From: Kaistia dalseonensis
Lineage (GTDB): Bacteria > Pseudomonadota > Alphaproteobacteria > Rhizobiales > Kaistiaceae
Reading direction: 5' to 3'
Assembly (NCBI RefSeq): GCF_030814715.1
Contig: NZ_JAUSVO010000005.1
Span: forward strand, 1 to 64,000
DNA length: 64,000 nucleotides
Below, piece by piece: positions 23,766 through 33,040 of the stretch; position 1 is the stretch's first letter, and every line of letters starts with the position of its first letter. The notes below the pieces were generated by a model, which saw only the letters and a list, made by a program, of their open reading frames with translations, did no database searches and was not told where the DNA came from. The position numbers and the translations under genes were made by a program.

Positions 23766-25199
23766 TCAGCTCTCGCAGATCTGCGTTGCAGTAACGACGA
23801 CTTTTGACAGCCATTCGAGCTTGTGCTCGAGCGTCGGCCCTTCGCCATAGCGCGGCCGGTTGAACTTGTGGCCCATCAGGTCGGCCTGCAGGCGATCAGG
23901 CATGTCGGCGGCCGTCAGGCGGTCCTGGAAGCTGTGGCGGATCGAGTAGAGGCTGTGATCTTCGGTCGGCAGCAGGTGTCTTCCCCTCATCACCTTATTC
24001 ACCAGAGCGGACAGCTGCGAGGTGCGGTCCCGGTACTGAGGAAAGCCATCGGGGTTCGCCTGAAACGCTTCCAAAGAAATGCCGATCAACGGGATGTCGC
24101 GCTGCGAATAGGGGGTCTTCAGGCGTCGATAGGCCTTCATCCGGATCTTCACATGCGGAACGGCAGTATCGAGGATGATGTCATCCTTCTCGAGCCCACA
24201 AATCTCACTCGGTCGCATGCCGGTCTCGATCATCGCCATGACGATCCAGCGAGCCTGGTCGTTCATCCCGGCGAGCGTCGCCGGCTTCGCTATGTGGCGG
24301 AGCTGATCGCTCGTGAATGGGGACCGTTGCTTGATTTCCTCGTCAGCCAAACGGAGCTTCTGGAATGGCTTCGAAAGCCCCAACTGCAGGCCGTCATTGA
24401 GGGTGTCGAACAGCTGCGCGAGATGCCCGATATCCTTGTTGGCGCTGTTTGGTGTGTAATCTTCGTCGATCACCCGGTCCTGCCACCACGCCCGCAGGGA
24501 AAGGGCATCGGCTCGGTTCACGTCGATGATCGCCTTGTCGCCGACCAACTCGATCAGATTGTTGACCGCCTTGAGGCGAGGCGCTTTCCAGCGCCGCAAC
24601 TGATCTTCCGATTTCGCGCGGACCTTGTCGCGGGTCAGCTTGTAGAATTCGGCGAGCGCATCCGACAGCTTCAGGGCTGGAGAGGACAGGCCGCCGGCCA
24701 GCGCATCGGCGGCTTGTACTTCGGCCGGCGTCGGCGGTTGGGCATCCATGCCGGCGCCGATGATTTTCATCTGCTCGAGCCGCTGCAGCCGAGCAAGGAT
24801 ATCGTCCAGCTGCGAATTGGCGAGCGCCGGCGCTTCCCGATATTCGAATCCTTCGAGCCGCGCGCGATCGATCGCGCCGCGATAGCGCTCCTTGTCGTCA
24901 TCGGAATCGCCGCGCTTCAAGGCGACCCAATAGGCCTCCAGTTCGCGCTCGACGGCGCCCTTCAGTCGTTCGGCGCGTGCGAGGTCTCTGGTTTCAAGGG
25001 AGATCGCGACCCAGCCACGACGATCGACGTCGGCGAACCTGGCGGGCACCTGCCGCGAATAATACCAAACGCCGTTGCGCTTCTTGAGCCGTCGAGCCAC
25101 CCGAACCCCGCCTGAACCGCTATCTGGTACAGTTGCTGGTACACTCGTGCCCATCTGGCGCTCCGCGTCAATGGCTGATATCGGCCGTTCTGGCTGCAT
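23766..25199 (-). CDS. Tyrosine recombinase/phage integrase (DUF6538 type)
   Basis: A 477-residue site-specific recombinase. N-terminal [20 protein letters not shown] is the DUF6538 arm-binding type. The catalytic domain shows [12 protein letters not shown] (Arg329), [14 protein letters not shown] (Lys361), LYSIRHSF (Arg421, with Tyr418 in the place of the usual His), [12 protein letters not shown] (His444 and nucleophile Tyr451). It starts 36 bases from the tRNA-Ser gene on the same strand and drives integration/excision of the prophage. An ATG at 25154 (MGTSVPATV) is an alternative start. Confidence 0.95.
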   Translation of the reverse strand: MQPERPISAIDAERQMGTSVPATVPDSGSGGVRVARRLKKRNGVWYYSRQVPARFADVDRRGWVAISLETRDLARAERLKGAVERELEAYWVALKRGDSDDDKERYRGAIDRARLEGFEYREAPALANSQLDDILARLQRLEQMKIIGAGMDAQPPTPAEVQAADALAGGLSSPALKLSDALAEFYKLTRDKVRAKSEDQLRRWKAPRLKAVNNLIELVGDKAIIDVNRADALSLRAWWQDRVIDEDYTPNSANKDIGHLAQLFDTLNDGLQLGLSKPFQKLRLADEEIKQRSPFTSDQLRHIAKPATLAGMNDQARWIVMAMIETGMRPSEICGLEKDDIILDTAVPHVKIRMKAYRRLKTPYSQRDIPLIGISLEAFQANPDGFPQYRDRTSQLSALVNKVMRGRHLLPTEDHSLYSIRHSFQDRLTAADMPDRLQADLMGHKFNRPRYGEGPTLEHKLEWLSKVVVTATQICES

Positions 25200-25234
25200 T
25201 CAGCCGTTTTGAGCGGTCATCGAGGCATCAGAAA

Positions 25235-25324
25235 TGGCGGAGGGAGCGGGATTCGAACCCGCGATACGGTTTCCCGTATACACACTTTCCAGGCGTGCGC
25301 CTTCAACCACTCGGCCACCCCTCC
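25235..25324 (-). tRNA. tRNA-Ser(GGA), prophage attachment site
   Basis: The minus strand reads GGAGGGGTGGCCGAGTGGTT at the 5' end, a long variable arm, the T loop GGTTCGAATCCC and an encoded CCA end (25237-25235). The anticodon GGA is at 25290-25288. The 3' end faces the prophage, whose integrase starts 36 bases away, so the gene is the likely attB. Confidence 0.95.
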
Positions 25325-25658
25325 GTATCGCAGCCTTGCGGCCCTTGTGCCGGCCAAATGGCCAGCTTCCGCGCGTCGATCATGCCAAAGACGGCGATCG
25401 CGGCGGCAGCATGTCTTCGGCCGCTGGAACGGCGCAAGGCGGATGCAGCAATCTTGCGGAGCCGCAAGTTCTGATCGCTCTGAAGACCGGGCGTGCGGTA
25501 TCACGAAGCAAGGGCCGGACGCAAGGCTTGGCCGGCGAAGGAAGGCACCGTTGCCGATCAAGCTGTGGATCGTTGGCTTGCCGTTGCCGAAATCCCCCCG
25601 AACACCTATTTATCGGCCACTGCTCCCCGTCAACATGTGTGCCTTGCAGGTTCCGCCG

Positions 25659-25985
25659 ATGGTTCGCTGGCTCGTCCGTCTTCTCGGTCTGTTCGCGATC
25701 GCCGGCGCCCTGATTGCGCTCGTCGTCGACGGGACCCGATCGATCGCGGCCTCGACGCTGACTTTGACCTCGCTCGGACAAGCCTGGTTCTCCTTCGATC
25801 CCGACAGCCTTGCCGCGGCGCAGGCCGCGGTGGCGAGCCATGTCGAGGTCTATGTCGGTGCCTGGGTCTGGTATCCTGTGATCCAGTTCCTGCTGACCCT
25901 GCCGGTCTGGCTCGTCTTCGGCGCTCTCGGCGCCCTGCTCGTCCTCGCCGGCAAGCCCAGGCCGTTCCGCGCCGCGGTCGCCTGA
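25659..25985 (+). CDS. Small two-TM membrane protein
   Basis: A 108-residue protein beginning [20 protein letters not shown], with a first membrane segment at residues 5-23 and a second at 76-97 ([20 protein letters not shown]). The loop has [24 protein letters not shown] lies at a fair distance before the ATG at 25659; an ATG at 25635 is also in frame. It is the first host gene beyond the tRNA. The region 25325-25658 upstream holds no other supported gene. Function unknown. Confidence 0.6.
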   Translation: MVRWLVRLLGLFAIAGALIALVVDGTRSIAASTLTLTSLGQAWFSFDPDSLAAAQAAVASHVEVYVGAWVWYPVIQFLLTLPVWLVFGALGALLVLAGKPRPFRAAVA

Positions 25986-26028
25986 GACACCTTTCTTGAT
26001 CCTCTCTTCCGAAAGGAGACGTCCTCCC

Positions 26029-26694
26029 ATGAATCTCCTCGACCTCTTCGCCCGCAAGACCAAGCTGCCCGAGCCCGGCACCGCCCTCCCCGGTCGCGCC
26101 GCGCCGATCACCCGGCCGGGCGCCCATTTCGTCAATGGCCGTGCCATTGCAGGGCCCTATCCCGAAGGCATCGAGACGGCCGTGTTCGGGCTCGGCTGCT
26201 TCTGGGGTGCGGAGCGCATGTTCTGGCAGGCTGACGGCGTCTATGCGACGGCGGTCGGCTATGCCGGCGGCGAGACGCCGAACCCGACCTATGACGAAGT
26301 CTGCTCGGGCCTGACCGGGCACAATGAAGTGGTGCTCGTCGCCTATGATCCGAAGCGCATCTCCTATGAGGGGCTGCTGAAGATCTTCTTCGAAGGCCAC
26401 AACCCGACGCAGGGCATGCGCCAGGGCAATGATGTCGGCACGCAGTACCGCTCCGGCATCTATGTCGCCAACGCCGCCGAGAGGCAGCAGGCCGAGGCGG
26501 CGCGCAATGCCTATGAGGCGGCGCTCGGCAAGCGCGGCTTCGGCGCCATCACGACCGAGATCGTCGATCGTCCGACGTTCTATTTCGCCGAGGACTATCA
26601 CCAGCAATATCTGGCCAAGAATCCGAACGGATATTGCGGCCTCGGCGGCACGGGCGTCTCCTGCCCGATCGGGACAGGCGTCGCGGCAGCGTGA
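26029..26694 (+). CDS. msrA: Peptide-methionine (S)-S-oxide reductase
   Basis: A 221-residue MsrA, reducing methionine-S-sulfoxide in proteins. The catalytic motif [14 protein letters not shown] has the nucleophilic Cys. Further family motifs are [52 protein letters not shown] and [20 protein letters not shown]. The C-terminal cysteines (GYCG, VSCPIG) are the likely resolving residues. The ATG at 26029 follows AGGAG. Its stop codon overlaps the GTG start of the next gene, so the two are translationally coupled. Confidence 0.96.
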   Translation: MNLLDLFARKTKLPEPGTALPGRAAPITRPGAHFVNGRAIAGPYPEGIETAVFGLGCFWGAERMFWQADGVYATAVGYAGGETPNPTYDEVCSGLTGHNEVVLVAYDPKRISYEGLLKIFFEGHNPTQGMRQGNDVGTQYRSGIYVANAAERQQAEAARNAYEAALGKRGFGAITTEIVDRPTFYFAEDYHQQYLAKNPNGYCGLGGTGVSCPIGTGVAAA

Positions 26695-27359
26695 GCGCCT
26701 TCGCCGAAGATGCGGCCACGCTGGATGACGAGGCGACAAGCCGCCTCGTCGACCGACTTGCGACGCAGGGCTTCGCGGTTGCCGATGGGCTTCTCCCGCC
26801 CGCCCTCGTCGCCGGGCTGCTTTCGGAACTGCACGGCCTCGAGCAGGCCGGACTGCTCTCGGGCGCCGGCGTTGGCCGCGATGCGGGGCTGCGGCGCGAC
26901 GGCGACATTCGCCGCGCCGCGATCCGCTGGTTCGATGGCGGCACGGCGGCGGAGCGCGCTTTCCTCGCGCTCGCCGATGGGCTGAAGACGGCGATCAACC
27001 GCCGGCTCTTCCTGGGCCTGTTCGATTTCGAGTGTAATTTCATCGCCTATCCGGTGGGCGGCTTCTATGGCCGCCACCTCGACAGTCTCGCCGGCGCGAA
27101 GAACCGCGTCGTCTCGCTGGTCGCCTATCTCGATCCCGACTGGAGCGCCGAAGATGGCGGCTTCCTGCGCGTCTGGTCCGCGCCCGATGATCACGGCGCA
27201 CCGGCGGAGGCGATCCAGCCTATGGCGGGGCGCATCGTGCTGATGCTCTCCGAGGAGATTCCGCATGAAGTCCTGCCGGCCCATCGGCCGCGCCATGCGA
27301 TCGCCGGCTGGTGGCGTGTCAACGGGTCCTCGGCAAACCGGCTTGATCCCGCGCGCTGA
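26691..27359 (+). CDS. 2OG-Fe(II) oxygenase, prolyl-4-hydroxylase-like
   Basis: The GTG at 26691 overlaps the msrA stop (GTGA) and gives 222 residues. The double-stranded beta-helix core has the iron site GRHLDS (His-x-Asp) and distal His in [10 protein letters not shown], and the 2-oxoglutarate Arg in [29 protein letters not shown] is the SM-20/P4Hc-family strand. The enzyme uses Fe(II), 2-oxoglutarate and oxygen. Coupling to msrA suggests a role in oxidative protein or small-molecule modification; the substrate is not known. Confidence 0.88.
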   Translation: MSAFAEDAATLDDEATSRLVDRLATQGFAVADGLLPPALVAGLLSELHGLEQAGLLSGAGVGRDAGLRRDGDIRRAAIRWFDGGTAAERAFLALADGLKTAINRRLFLGLFDFECNFIAYPVGGFYGRHLDSLAGAKNRVVSLVAYLDPDWSAEDGGFLRVWSAPDDHGAPAEAIQPMAGRIVLMLSEEIPHEVLPAHRPRHAIAGWWRVNGSSANRLDPAR

Positions 27360-27479
27360 CGGAATTGTTGCCGTTCTCGAAAGAGTTCCTCCACGGGGTA
27401 GGCTCTTCCTTGCGCTGATCGCCGTGCTTAAGTCTCGGCCATCGGTTTTCTCCCTCCCACGCAATCGCCATTGGATCCC

Positions 27480-28583
27480 ATGTCAGAGCTCTTCTCCCCG
27501 CTTGTCGTCGGCCCCGTCACGCTGCCGAACCGCATCGCCATCGCGCCCATGTGCATGTATTCCTCCGATGACGGCACGCCGGGCGAGTGGCATTTCCATC
27601 ATTGGATGTCGCTCGCGGCCTCCGGCGCCAGCATGATCACCTTCGAGGCGACCGGCGTGGAGCGGCGCGGCCGCATCTCGCATGGCTGCCTCGGCCTCTA
27701 TTCCGATCAGAACGAGGCGATGATCGGCGAAAAGCTCGCCGCCGCCCGCCGCGTCGCCGCGCCCGGCACCGTCTTCGGCATCCAGCTCGGCCATGCCGGC
27801 CGCAAGGCCTCCTCGCAACTGCCCTGGCATGGCGGCGGCGCGCTGAAGGCCGATCAGGACCCCTGGCAGACCGTGGGCCCCTCGGCGATCCCCTTCGGCC
27901 CCGGCTGGCATACCCCGACCGCGCTCGACGAGGCCGGCATCGAGACCGTCATCGCCGCCTTCGCCTCAGCGGCCAGGCGGGCAGCCCGCGCCGGGCTCGA
28001 TTTCGTCGAGCTCCATGGCGCGCATGGTTACCTCCTGCACCAGTTCCTCTCGCCCATCTCCAACAAGCGCACCGATCGCTGGGGCGGCAGCCTCGAGAAC
28101 CGCATGCGGCTGATCCTCGAAGTGGCAAAGGCCGTCCGCGCCGCACTGCCGGAGCGCGTCTTCGTCGGCGCGCGCCTCTCCGCGACGGATTGGACCGAGG
28201 GCGGCTTCACGCCCGAGGAGGCGATCATCGTGGCGTCCGCGCTCAAGGAAGCCGGCGTGGTCTATATCTGCGCCTCCACCGGCGGCAATGTGCACGATGC
28301 CAAGATCCCGGTCGGCCCGCTCTACCAGACCGCCTTCGCGACTGAGATCAAGAACGGCGCCCAGATCGTGACGCGCGCGGTTGGCCTGATCACGACGCCG
28401 GCCGAGGCCGAGGCGATCATCGCCGAGGGCAAGGCCGACATGGTGGCGCTCGCCCGCGCCGTGCTCGCCGATCCGCGCTGGCCCTGGCGCGCGGCCTATA
28501 CGCTGGGGGCGCAAGCCTACGCGCCGCCGCAATACCAGCGCAGCCTCTCGACGATGAAGCACTGGGTCGCCGACGCGGCCTGA
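27480..28583 (+). CDS. NADH:flavin oxidoreductase, old yellow enzyme (YqjM-like)
   Basis: A 367-residue FMN-dependent ene-reductase. It starts MSELFSPLVVGPVTLPNRIA; an upstream TTG in frame is less likely. The FMN-binding barrel is seen in MCMYSSDDGTPGEWHFHHWM, FGIQLGHAGRKASS, the active-site LHGAHGYLLHQFLSPISNKR and RWGGSLENRMRLILEVAKAV. CMYSSD near residue 22 carries the YqjM-type Cys. Such enzymes reduce activated double bonds with NAD(P)H, often on xenobiotics or stress products. It is convergent with mepA across a hairpin. Confidence 0.93.
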   Translation: MSELFSPLVVGPVTLPNRIAIAPMCMYSSDDGTPGEWHFHHWMSLAASGASMITFEATGVERRGRISHGCLGLYSDQNEAMIGEKLAAARRVAAPGTVFGIQLGHAGRKASSQLPWHGGGALKADQDPWQTVGPSAIPFGPGWHTPTALDEAGIETVIAAFASAARRAARAGLDFVELHGAHGYLLHQFLSPISNKRTDRWGGSLENRMRLILEVAKAVRAALPERVFVGARLSATDWTEGGFTPEEAIIVASALKEAGVVYICASTGGNVHDAKIPVGPLYQTAFATEIKNGAQIVTRAVGLITTPAEAEAIIAEGKADMVALARAVLADPRWPWRAAYTLGAQAYAPPQYQRSLSTMKHWVADAA

Positions 28584-28590
28584 TCCCCGT

Positions 28591-28615
28591 CGCCTCTCCC
28601 CCGAGGGGAGAGGCG
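28591..28615. terminator. Strong hairpin between convergent genes
   Basis: CGCCTCTCCCC (28591-28601) pairs with GGGGAGAGGCG (28605-28615), an eleven-pair stem with a three-base loop and no U-run. It lies between the yqjM-like and mepA stop codons, a bidirectional terminator position. Confidence 0.6.
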
Positions 28616-28624
28616 AATTCTGCC

Positions 28625-29653
28625 TCAATAGACCGAGCCGGGCATGGCGGCCGGCGGCGCGGCACTGTCGACCGGGTTTTCGACATCGGCCGGCGCCGCA
28701 TCGTCGGCGGCAGCGGCCGGCGCGGGTGCGGCATTGGCGATCATCGGCTGCGGCTTGATGCCGGGCGGAGCGCCGATCAGCACCTCGCGACAGGCGGCCG
28801 GCAGGTCGGACAGCATGATCGGCCGCGGCTTGACGGGCTTGACCGGCTTCACGGGCTTGACCGGAGGCGGCGGCGGTTTCAGCCAGGCGTCGAGTTCCGC
28901 GCCACAGCCATCGCCGGGCGGCGGCGCCTTCTGCGGCACGCAACTCGCCATGCCGGGCGGGCAATCCAGGCGAACATGGAAATGATAGGTGTGGCCCCAC
29001 CAGGGGCGCACCTTGGCGAGCCAGGCGCGATCGGGCCCGGCCTGGACGCAGAGCTGCTTCTTGATCGCCGGATTGACGAAGATGCGCGCGACCTCGGGAT
29101 CGAGCGCGGCACGGCGGATCAGGCGGAACTGGCCGCCGGTCCAGGCGGCGGGATCGATCTTGCGCGCCTTCTCGTTGACCATGGAGATCGGCACCATGGT
29201 TTCGCGCTCGGAAACAGAGAGCGTGCGGCCGGGGCTCTGCGTCAGCCAGAGATCGACATCGAGGCCGATCTGGTGGCTCGCATGGCCGGTCAGCGCCGGG
29301 CCGCCGCGCGGCTGGCCCATATCGCCGACGAGCAGGCCCTTCCAGCCATCGAGGCGCTTGCTCTCGGCCGCGAGCTTCTCCGTGAAGGCGACCAGCTCGG
29401 GCGTACCCCAGTTGCGGTTGCGCGACAGGCGCATCGCCTGCCAGTCGGGCCCGTTCACGGGCAGCGCGACGGCGCCGGCGAGGCAACCCTTGGCATAGGA
29501 GCCGATCGAGCGCGCCTGCATCGGGATCGGCGTGTTGACCTGGCTGAACAGCACCTTGGCCGGCGTCGTCTCCAGCGGATCGGCGATGGCCGGCACGGCG
29601 AGCGACCAGGCCGCCAACGACAGGATCAGTGCCCGGATCGGCTTTTTCAACAT
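28625..29653 (-). CDS. mepA: Penicillin-insensitive murein endopeptidase
   Basis: From an ATG at 29653 (MLKKPIRALILSLAAWSLAV, a signal peptide) the product is 342 residues, longer than E. coli MepA owing to a Pro-rich C-terminal tail. Zn-binding motifs are LTGHASHQIGLDVDLW and HTYHFHVRLDCP. Between them are the LAS-type MRLSRNRNWGTPELVAF and VNPAIKKQLC. The tail has four VKP repeats (PVKPVKPVKPVK) and Ala-rich sequence, perhaps a wall anchor. The enzyme cleaves D-Ala-mDAP crosslinks in peptidoglycan. The upstream gap 29654-29955 has an inverted repeat GGTTGA-N7-TCAACC at 29700-29718 but no further gene. Confidence 0.93.
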   Translation of the reverse strand: MLKKPIRALILSLAAWSLAVPAIADPLETTPAKVLFSQVNTPIPMQARSIGSYAKGCLAGAVALPVNGPDWQAMRLSRNRNWGTPELVAFTEKLAAESKRLDGWKGLLVGDMGQPRGGPALTGHASHQIGLDVDLWLTQSPGRTLSVSERETMVPISMVNEKARKIDPAAWTGGQFRLIRRAALDPEVARIFVNPAIKKQLCVQAGPDRAWLAKVRPWWGHTYHFHVRLDCPPGMASCVPQKAPPPGDGCGAELDAWLKPPPPPVKPVKPVKPVKPRPIMLSDLPAACREVLIGAPPGIKPQPMIANAAPAPAAAADDAAPADVENPVDSAAPPAAMPGSVY

Positions 29654-29955
29654 GATGGCACCTTCATCGTCACGCCCCACCGCCATTTTGTCCGAACTCG
29701 GTTGACGATTCATCAACCATCCCGCCGTTCGCACGAAACGCACGAATTTTCCCCGATCAGCGATCATTGCCACCATATCCGGAATTATGTGGCTCATATC
29801 GCCGATATTTCGGAACCAGATTACAGAATCGCGCAGAAATCCGCGATTGACCCGACGCGCGCCCTCGCCATACTCGTTCCTCAAAGACTGGCACCGGACG
29901 CGATGAGCGCGCCGGGGCGGCCGGCCCTGTACAACGGATCAAGGGAGTTCCCGAC

Positions 29956-30594
29956 ATGGCACTGAACCTGGGCGACATCGTTCCCGATTTCACCGCCGAG
30001 ACGACCGAGGGGCCGATCTCCTTCTATGAATGGCTGGGCGACAGCTGGGGCGTGCTCTTCTCGCACCCGAAGAACTTCACCCCCGTCTGCACCACGGAAC
30101 TCGGTGAAGTCGCCAAGCTCAAGCCCGAATTCGACAAGCGCGGCGTCAAGGTGATCGGCCTTTCGGTCGACCAGCTTTCCAATCACGGCCAGTGGGTCGC
30201 CGACATCAAGGACGCGACCGGCGCAACGCTGAATTTCCCGCTGATCGCCGACCATGACAAGAAGGTCGCCAATCTCTACGGCGCGATCCATCCGAACGTC
30301 TCCGACACCGCGACGGTGCGCTCGGTCTATGTCATCGGCCCGGACAAGAAGCTCAAGCTGACGCTGACCTACCCGGCCTCGACGGGGCGCAATTTCGCCG
30401 AGATCCTGCGCGTCATCGACAGCCTGCAGCTCACCGCCAAATTCTCCGTTGCCACCCCGGTCAACTGGACCAATGGCGAGGACGTGATCATCGTCCCGGC
30501 CGTTTCCGACGAGGCCGCCAAGGAGAAGTTCCCCGGCGGCTGGAAGACCGTTAAGCCCTATCTGCGCGTCGTGGCCCAGCCGGGCACCAACTGA
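29956..30594 (+). CDS. 1-Cys peroxiredoxin, Prx6 type
   Basis: A 212-residue peroxidase. The peroxidatic Cys is in HPKNFTPVCTTELGEVAKLK; no second conserved Cys is seen, giving a one-Cys mechanism. The Prx6-type C-terminal half includes FPLIADHDKKVANLYGAIHP, VRSVYVIGPDKKLKLTLTYP, STGRNFAEILRVIDSLQLTA and VATPVNWTNGEDVIIVP. GGGAG lies upstream of ATG. It detoxifies hydrogen peroxide and lipid peroxides in the cytoplasm. A strong terminator follows. Confidence 0.95.
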   Translation: MALNLGDIVPDFTAETTEGPISFYEWLGDSWGVLFSHPKNFTPVCTTELGEVAKLKPEFDKRGVKVIGLSVDQLSNHGQWVADIKDATGATLNFPLIADHDKKVANLYGAIHPNVSDTATVRSVYVIGPDKKLKLTLTYPASTGRNFAEILRVIDSLQLTAKFSVATPVNWTNGEDVIIVPAVSDEAAKEKFPGGWKTVKPYLRVVAQPGTN

Positions 30595-30617
30595 CGCATT
30601 CTGCTCGATCCCCGATG

Positions 30618-30644
30618 AAGGGCAGGCCTCGGCCTGCCCTTTTC
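30618..30644. terminator. Intrinsic bidirectional terminator
   Basis: AAGGGCAGGCC (30618-30628) pairs with GGCCTGCCCTT (30631-30641) around TC, then TTTCG. The U-run on the plus strand ends the peroxiredoxin transcript; the convergent permease may use it from the other side. Confidence 0.9.
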
Positions 30645-30652
30645 GTCTGGCG

Positions 30653-31765
30653 TTACGGCGCCGTCGCGTTCCCCGCCTCGGGGGGCGCGCCCTCGGACGG
30701 GTGCTGGCGCAGCCATTCCATCAGCAGCACATAGGCGACGGCAAGCAGCACCGGCCCGACGAAGAGGCCGATCAGACCTTCCGAGATCATGCCGCCAATG
30801 ACGCCGACCAGGATCACCGGCATGGGCACTTCGAGCCCGCGGCCGAGCATCATCGGCTTCAGCACATTGTCGCTGAGCCCGGCGACGAGCGTCCAGACCG
30901 CGAAGACGACCGCCGTCCCCGTCGCCTCGGTCGCGAAGACATAGCCGATGACCGGCAGCGTCAGCAGCATGGCCGGCACCTGCACGATGCAGAGCAGCAG
31001 CGTCGCGAGCGTCAGGAGCCCCGCCGCCGGCAGGCCGATGGCGAAGAAGCCGATGCCGAGCAGCAGCGCCTGGATCGTCGCGACGCCGACGACGCCGATC
31101 GCCACGCCGCGGATCGTCGCCGCCGTCAGCGTGACGAGGCGCGTCCCGCGCTCGGCGCTGCCGGTAATGCGCTGCATCAGGCGGCGGGTGAAGGCGGCGG
31201 CGCCCTCGCCATAGGCGACGAGCACGCCGGCGAGCGCGCAGGAGACGACGAAGGTCACCTCGCCCGCCAAGAGCCCCCTGGCGAAGGACAGCACCCATGT
31301 GGCCGGGCCAGTGAGCGCGTCGCGATATTTGGCGAACGCCGCCGGCGCATTGGTCGCGGCGAGCGCCCAGGCCTCGCTCAGCCGCGTCCCGATGAGCGGC
31401 AGATCGGCGAGCCGGGCCGGTGGCGGCGGCAGGACCAGCTGGTGGCTCTGCATCTGCCCGACGAGCGCCATCATCGTCTCGGCGAGCGAGGCCACGACGA
31501 CGACGATCGGCACCAGCGTCACGACGACGCCGATCAGCCCGATCAAAAGCGCCGACCAGCGATTGCCGAGCCGCGCGGCGAGGCGGCGATGCAGCGGATA
31601 GAGCATGACCGCCAGGATCGCCGCCCAGAGCAACATGCCCATGAACGGCGTGATGATGCGAAAGGTCGTATAAGCGAGCGCCGCGACGAGCCCGATGCGG
31701 AGCGCCGCATCGAGAATGCTCGCGCGCGGCGGCGTGCGATCGGTATCAGGCGGCTGCTGTGGCAT
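30653..31765 (-). CDS. AI-2E family transporter
   Basis: A 370-residue multi-spanning membrane protein with ATG at 31765. Family motifs are FRIITPFMGMLLWAAILAVM, YPLHRRLAARLGNRWSALLI, LLTLATLLLCIVQVPAMLLT and GLSDNVLKPMMLGRGLEVPM (the conserved DNxxKP motif), then GVIGGMISEGLIGLFVGPVL. About eight membrane segments are visible. Members include TqsA-like exporters of autoinducer-2 and Na+/H+ antiporters; the substrate cannot be decided. GAGGAA precedes the start. Confidence 0.9.
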   Translation of the reverse strand: MPQQPPDTDRTPPRASILDAALRIGLVAALAYTTFRIITPFMGMLLWAAILAVMLYPLHRRLAARLGNRWSALLIGLIGVVVTLVPIVVVVASLAETMMALVGQMQSHQLVLPPPPARLADLPLIGTRLSEAWALAATNAPAAFAKYRDALTGPATWVLSFARGLLAGEVTFVVSCALAGVLVAYGEGAAAFTRRLMQRITGSAERGTRLVTLTAATIRGVAIGVVGVATIQALLLGIGFFAIGLPAAGLLTLATLLLCIVQVPAMLLTLPVIGYVFATEATGTAVVFAVWTLVAGLSDNVLKPMMLGRGLEVPMPVILVGVIGGMISEGLIGLFVGPVLLAVAYVLLMEWLRQHPSEGAPPEAGNATAP

Positions 31766-31874
31766 GGCTTCGTTCCTCGCGCGAATGCTAACATCAGCCG
31801 CGGAGGGAAGCGATGGGCAGCCCGCGACACCCCGCCGGCCATGGCGGGCACCCCGTTTTCGCATCCGCCCCGGA

Positions 31875-32081
31875 TCAGAACGCGCGGTTGAACGAGATCG
31901 TCAGCGACTGCGCATTGGCGCCGCTGCCCCAATTGCCGCTCAATATGCCCCTGTCGTATGAGCGGCCAAGGAACGGCGCCAGGATCAACGGGTTGTCGGT
32001 CGTCGTCTCATGGCATCGCGCGACGACATTGCCGGTGAAGGTCGCGGTATTGCCGCCGGTGAAGCCGCCGGATTGCGGCAC
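31875..32081 (-). pseudogene. Fragment resembling the C-terminus of an outer membrane protein
   Basis: A 68-codon stretch MPQSGGFTGGNTATFTGNVV, ..., SLTISFNRAF ending in Phe. The final beta-strand with C-terminal Phe is the outer membrane signal (Omp85 signature). Nothing upstream continues the barrel, so this is either a truncated gene or a chance reading frame at the edge of a repeat region. The link to a porin is inferred. Confidence 0.3.
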
Positions 32082-32150
32082 GACGAGGGTCTGCGTGCTC
32101 GATTCCGCGCCGAGGGGCGACGCAGCCCGCTCCCCGCGCCATCACACCTC

Positions 32151-32316
32151 TCCAGTGGCGTCATCCCCGCGAAAGCGGGGACCCATTCAGCCGAGGCCCC
32201 GGTGGCGACTAGCAAGGGCCGCTCAGGCTGCACGGATCCCGGGTCTCCGCTCCGCCCGGAATGACGGCCTGTGGCCGTGCTTCTCGGAATCGCCCGAACG
32301 AAACCCCACGCTCCGC
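32151..32316. repeat. Intergenic repeat copy A (about 166 bp)
   Basis: This copy starts TCCAGTGGCGTCATCCCCG and runs through CGAAAGCGGGGACCCATTC and AAGGGCCGCTCAGGCTG to CCCCACGCTCCGC. The same element recurs at 32870-33040 with about 90 percent identity by eye. It contains the palindrome CCCCGCGAAAGCGGGG. Confidence 0.9.
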
Positions 32317-32318
32317 TT

Positions 32319-32376
32319 AACCCGCCCCTTGCGGGCGGGTCAAAACCGCAAAGCGGTTTTGGGGCGGGGTCGGGTT
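32319..32376. repeat. Palindromic repeat unit 1
   Basis: AACCCGCCCCTTGCGGGCGGG is followed by CAAAACCGCAAAGCGGTTTTG and GGGCGGGGTCGGG. The AAAACCGC-AAA-GCGGTTTT hairpin is perfect. Confidence 0.8.
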
Positions 32377-32442
32377 GCAGGGGCCGGACTCTGGCCGGTC
32401 AGAACTTGCTCGAAGCAAGAACGCCCCGGCTTCGCCAAGGCT

Positions 32443-32503
32443 AACCCCGCCCCGAAAACGCTAAAGGCGTTTTCGACCCGCCCGCAAGGGGCGGGTTAAG
32501 GGG
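32443..32503. repeat. Palindromic repeat unit 2, inverted relative to unit 1
   Basis: It begins AACCCCGCCCCGAAAACGC, forms GAAAACGCTAAAGGCGTTTTC and ends ACCCGCCCGCAAGGGGCGGG. It is unit 1 in opposite orientation with a changed hairpin. Confidence 0.75.
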
Positions 32504-32627
32504 AGGCACGCCTTCCTGTCCTTCGCCTCACCGACGCCGACCAAAATCAAGAAGCTGATGCCCGCCAAACAGGCGGCATGTCAGCCTCTGAGCTTAGAAC
32601 ACAAACATCGCCCCAAGCTCGGTCCAA

Positions 32628-32680
32628 ACCCTCCCCTCGAGGGAGGGTCAAAACCGCAAAGCGGTTTTGGGGAGGGGGCG
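32628..32680. repeat. Palindromic repeat unit 3
   Basis: Starts CCCTCCCCTCGAGGGAGGG and continues with CAAAACCGCAAAGCGGTTTTG, GGGAGGGGG. The central hairpin is identical to that of unit 1. Confidence 0.75.
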
Positions 32681-32758
32681 CGCCCATCGGGCCGGACACC
32701 ATCCTTTCCGACATCCGCCGACTCCAACCGCCAAGCACGCTTCGGCTAGGGCCGAAGC

Positions 32759-32820
32759 TACCCCCGCCCCGAAAGTGCTCCGCACTTTCGACCCGCCCGC
32801 AAGGGGCGGATTAAGGGGAG
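32759..32820. repeat. Palindromic repeat unit 4
   Basis: Starts TACCCCCGCCCCGAAAGTGC with hairpin GAAAGTGCTCCGCACTTTC, then GACCCGCCCGCAAGGGGCGG, the same arms as unit 2 with a different hairpin loop. Confidence 0.75.
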
Positions 32821-32869
32821 GCGTAGCCCTGCCGCTGGCGCCGTCACGCCTGGCTTGCACCAGCCCCCT

Positions 32870-33040
32870 TCCAGTGCCGTCATCCCCGCGAAAGCGGGGA
32901 GCCATTCAGCCGAGACCCTGGTCGCGACTGGCAAGGGCCGCTCAGGCTGCATGGATCCCGGGTCTCCGCTCCGCTCCGCCCGGGATGACGGCCTGTGGCC
33001 GGGTTGGGCCGTTCGTCCGAACGAAACCCCACGCTCCGCC
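32870..33040. repeat. Intergenic repeat copy B (about 170 bp)
   Basis: Second copy of the element at 32151, including CCCCGCGAAAGCGGGG and CCATTCAGCCGAGACC through GATGACGGCCTGTGGCCGG. A CTCCG duplication (CTCCGCTCCGCTCCGCC) makes it slightly longer. Confidence 0.9.

Noticed and set aside
25124-25145. CTGGTACA direct repeats as integrase arm sites
   Set aside because: Only two copies inside the coding start; too weak to annotate, mentioned only as a possibility.
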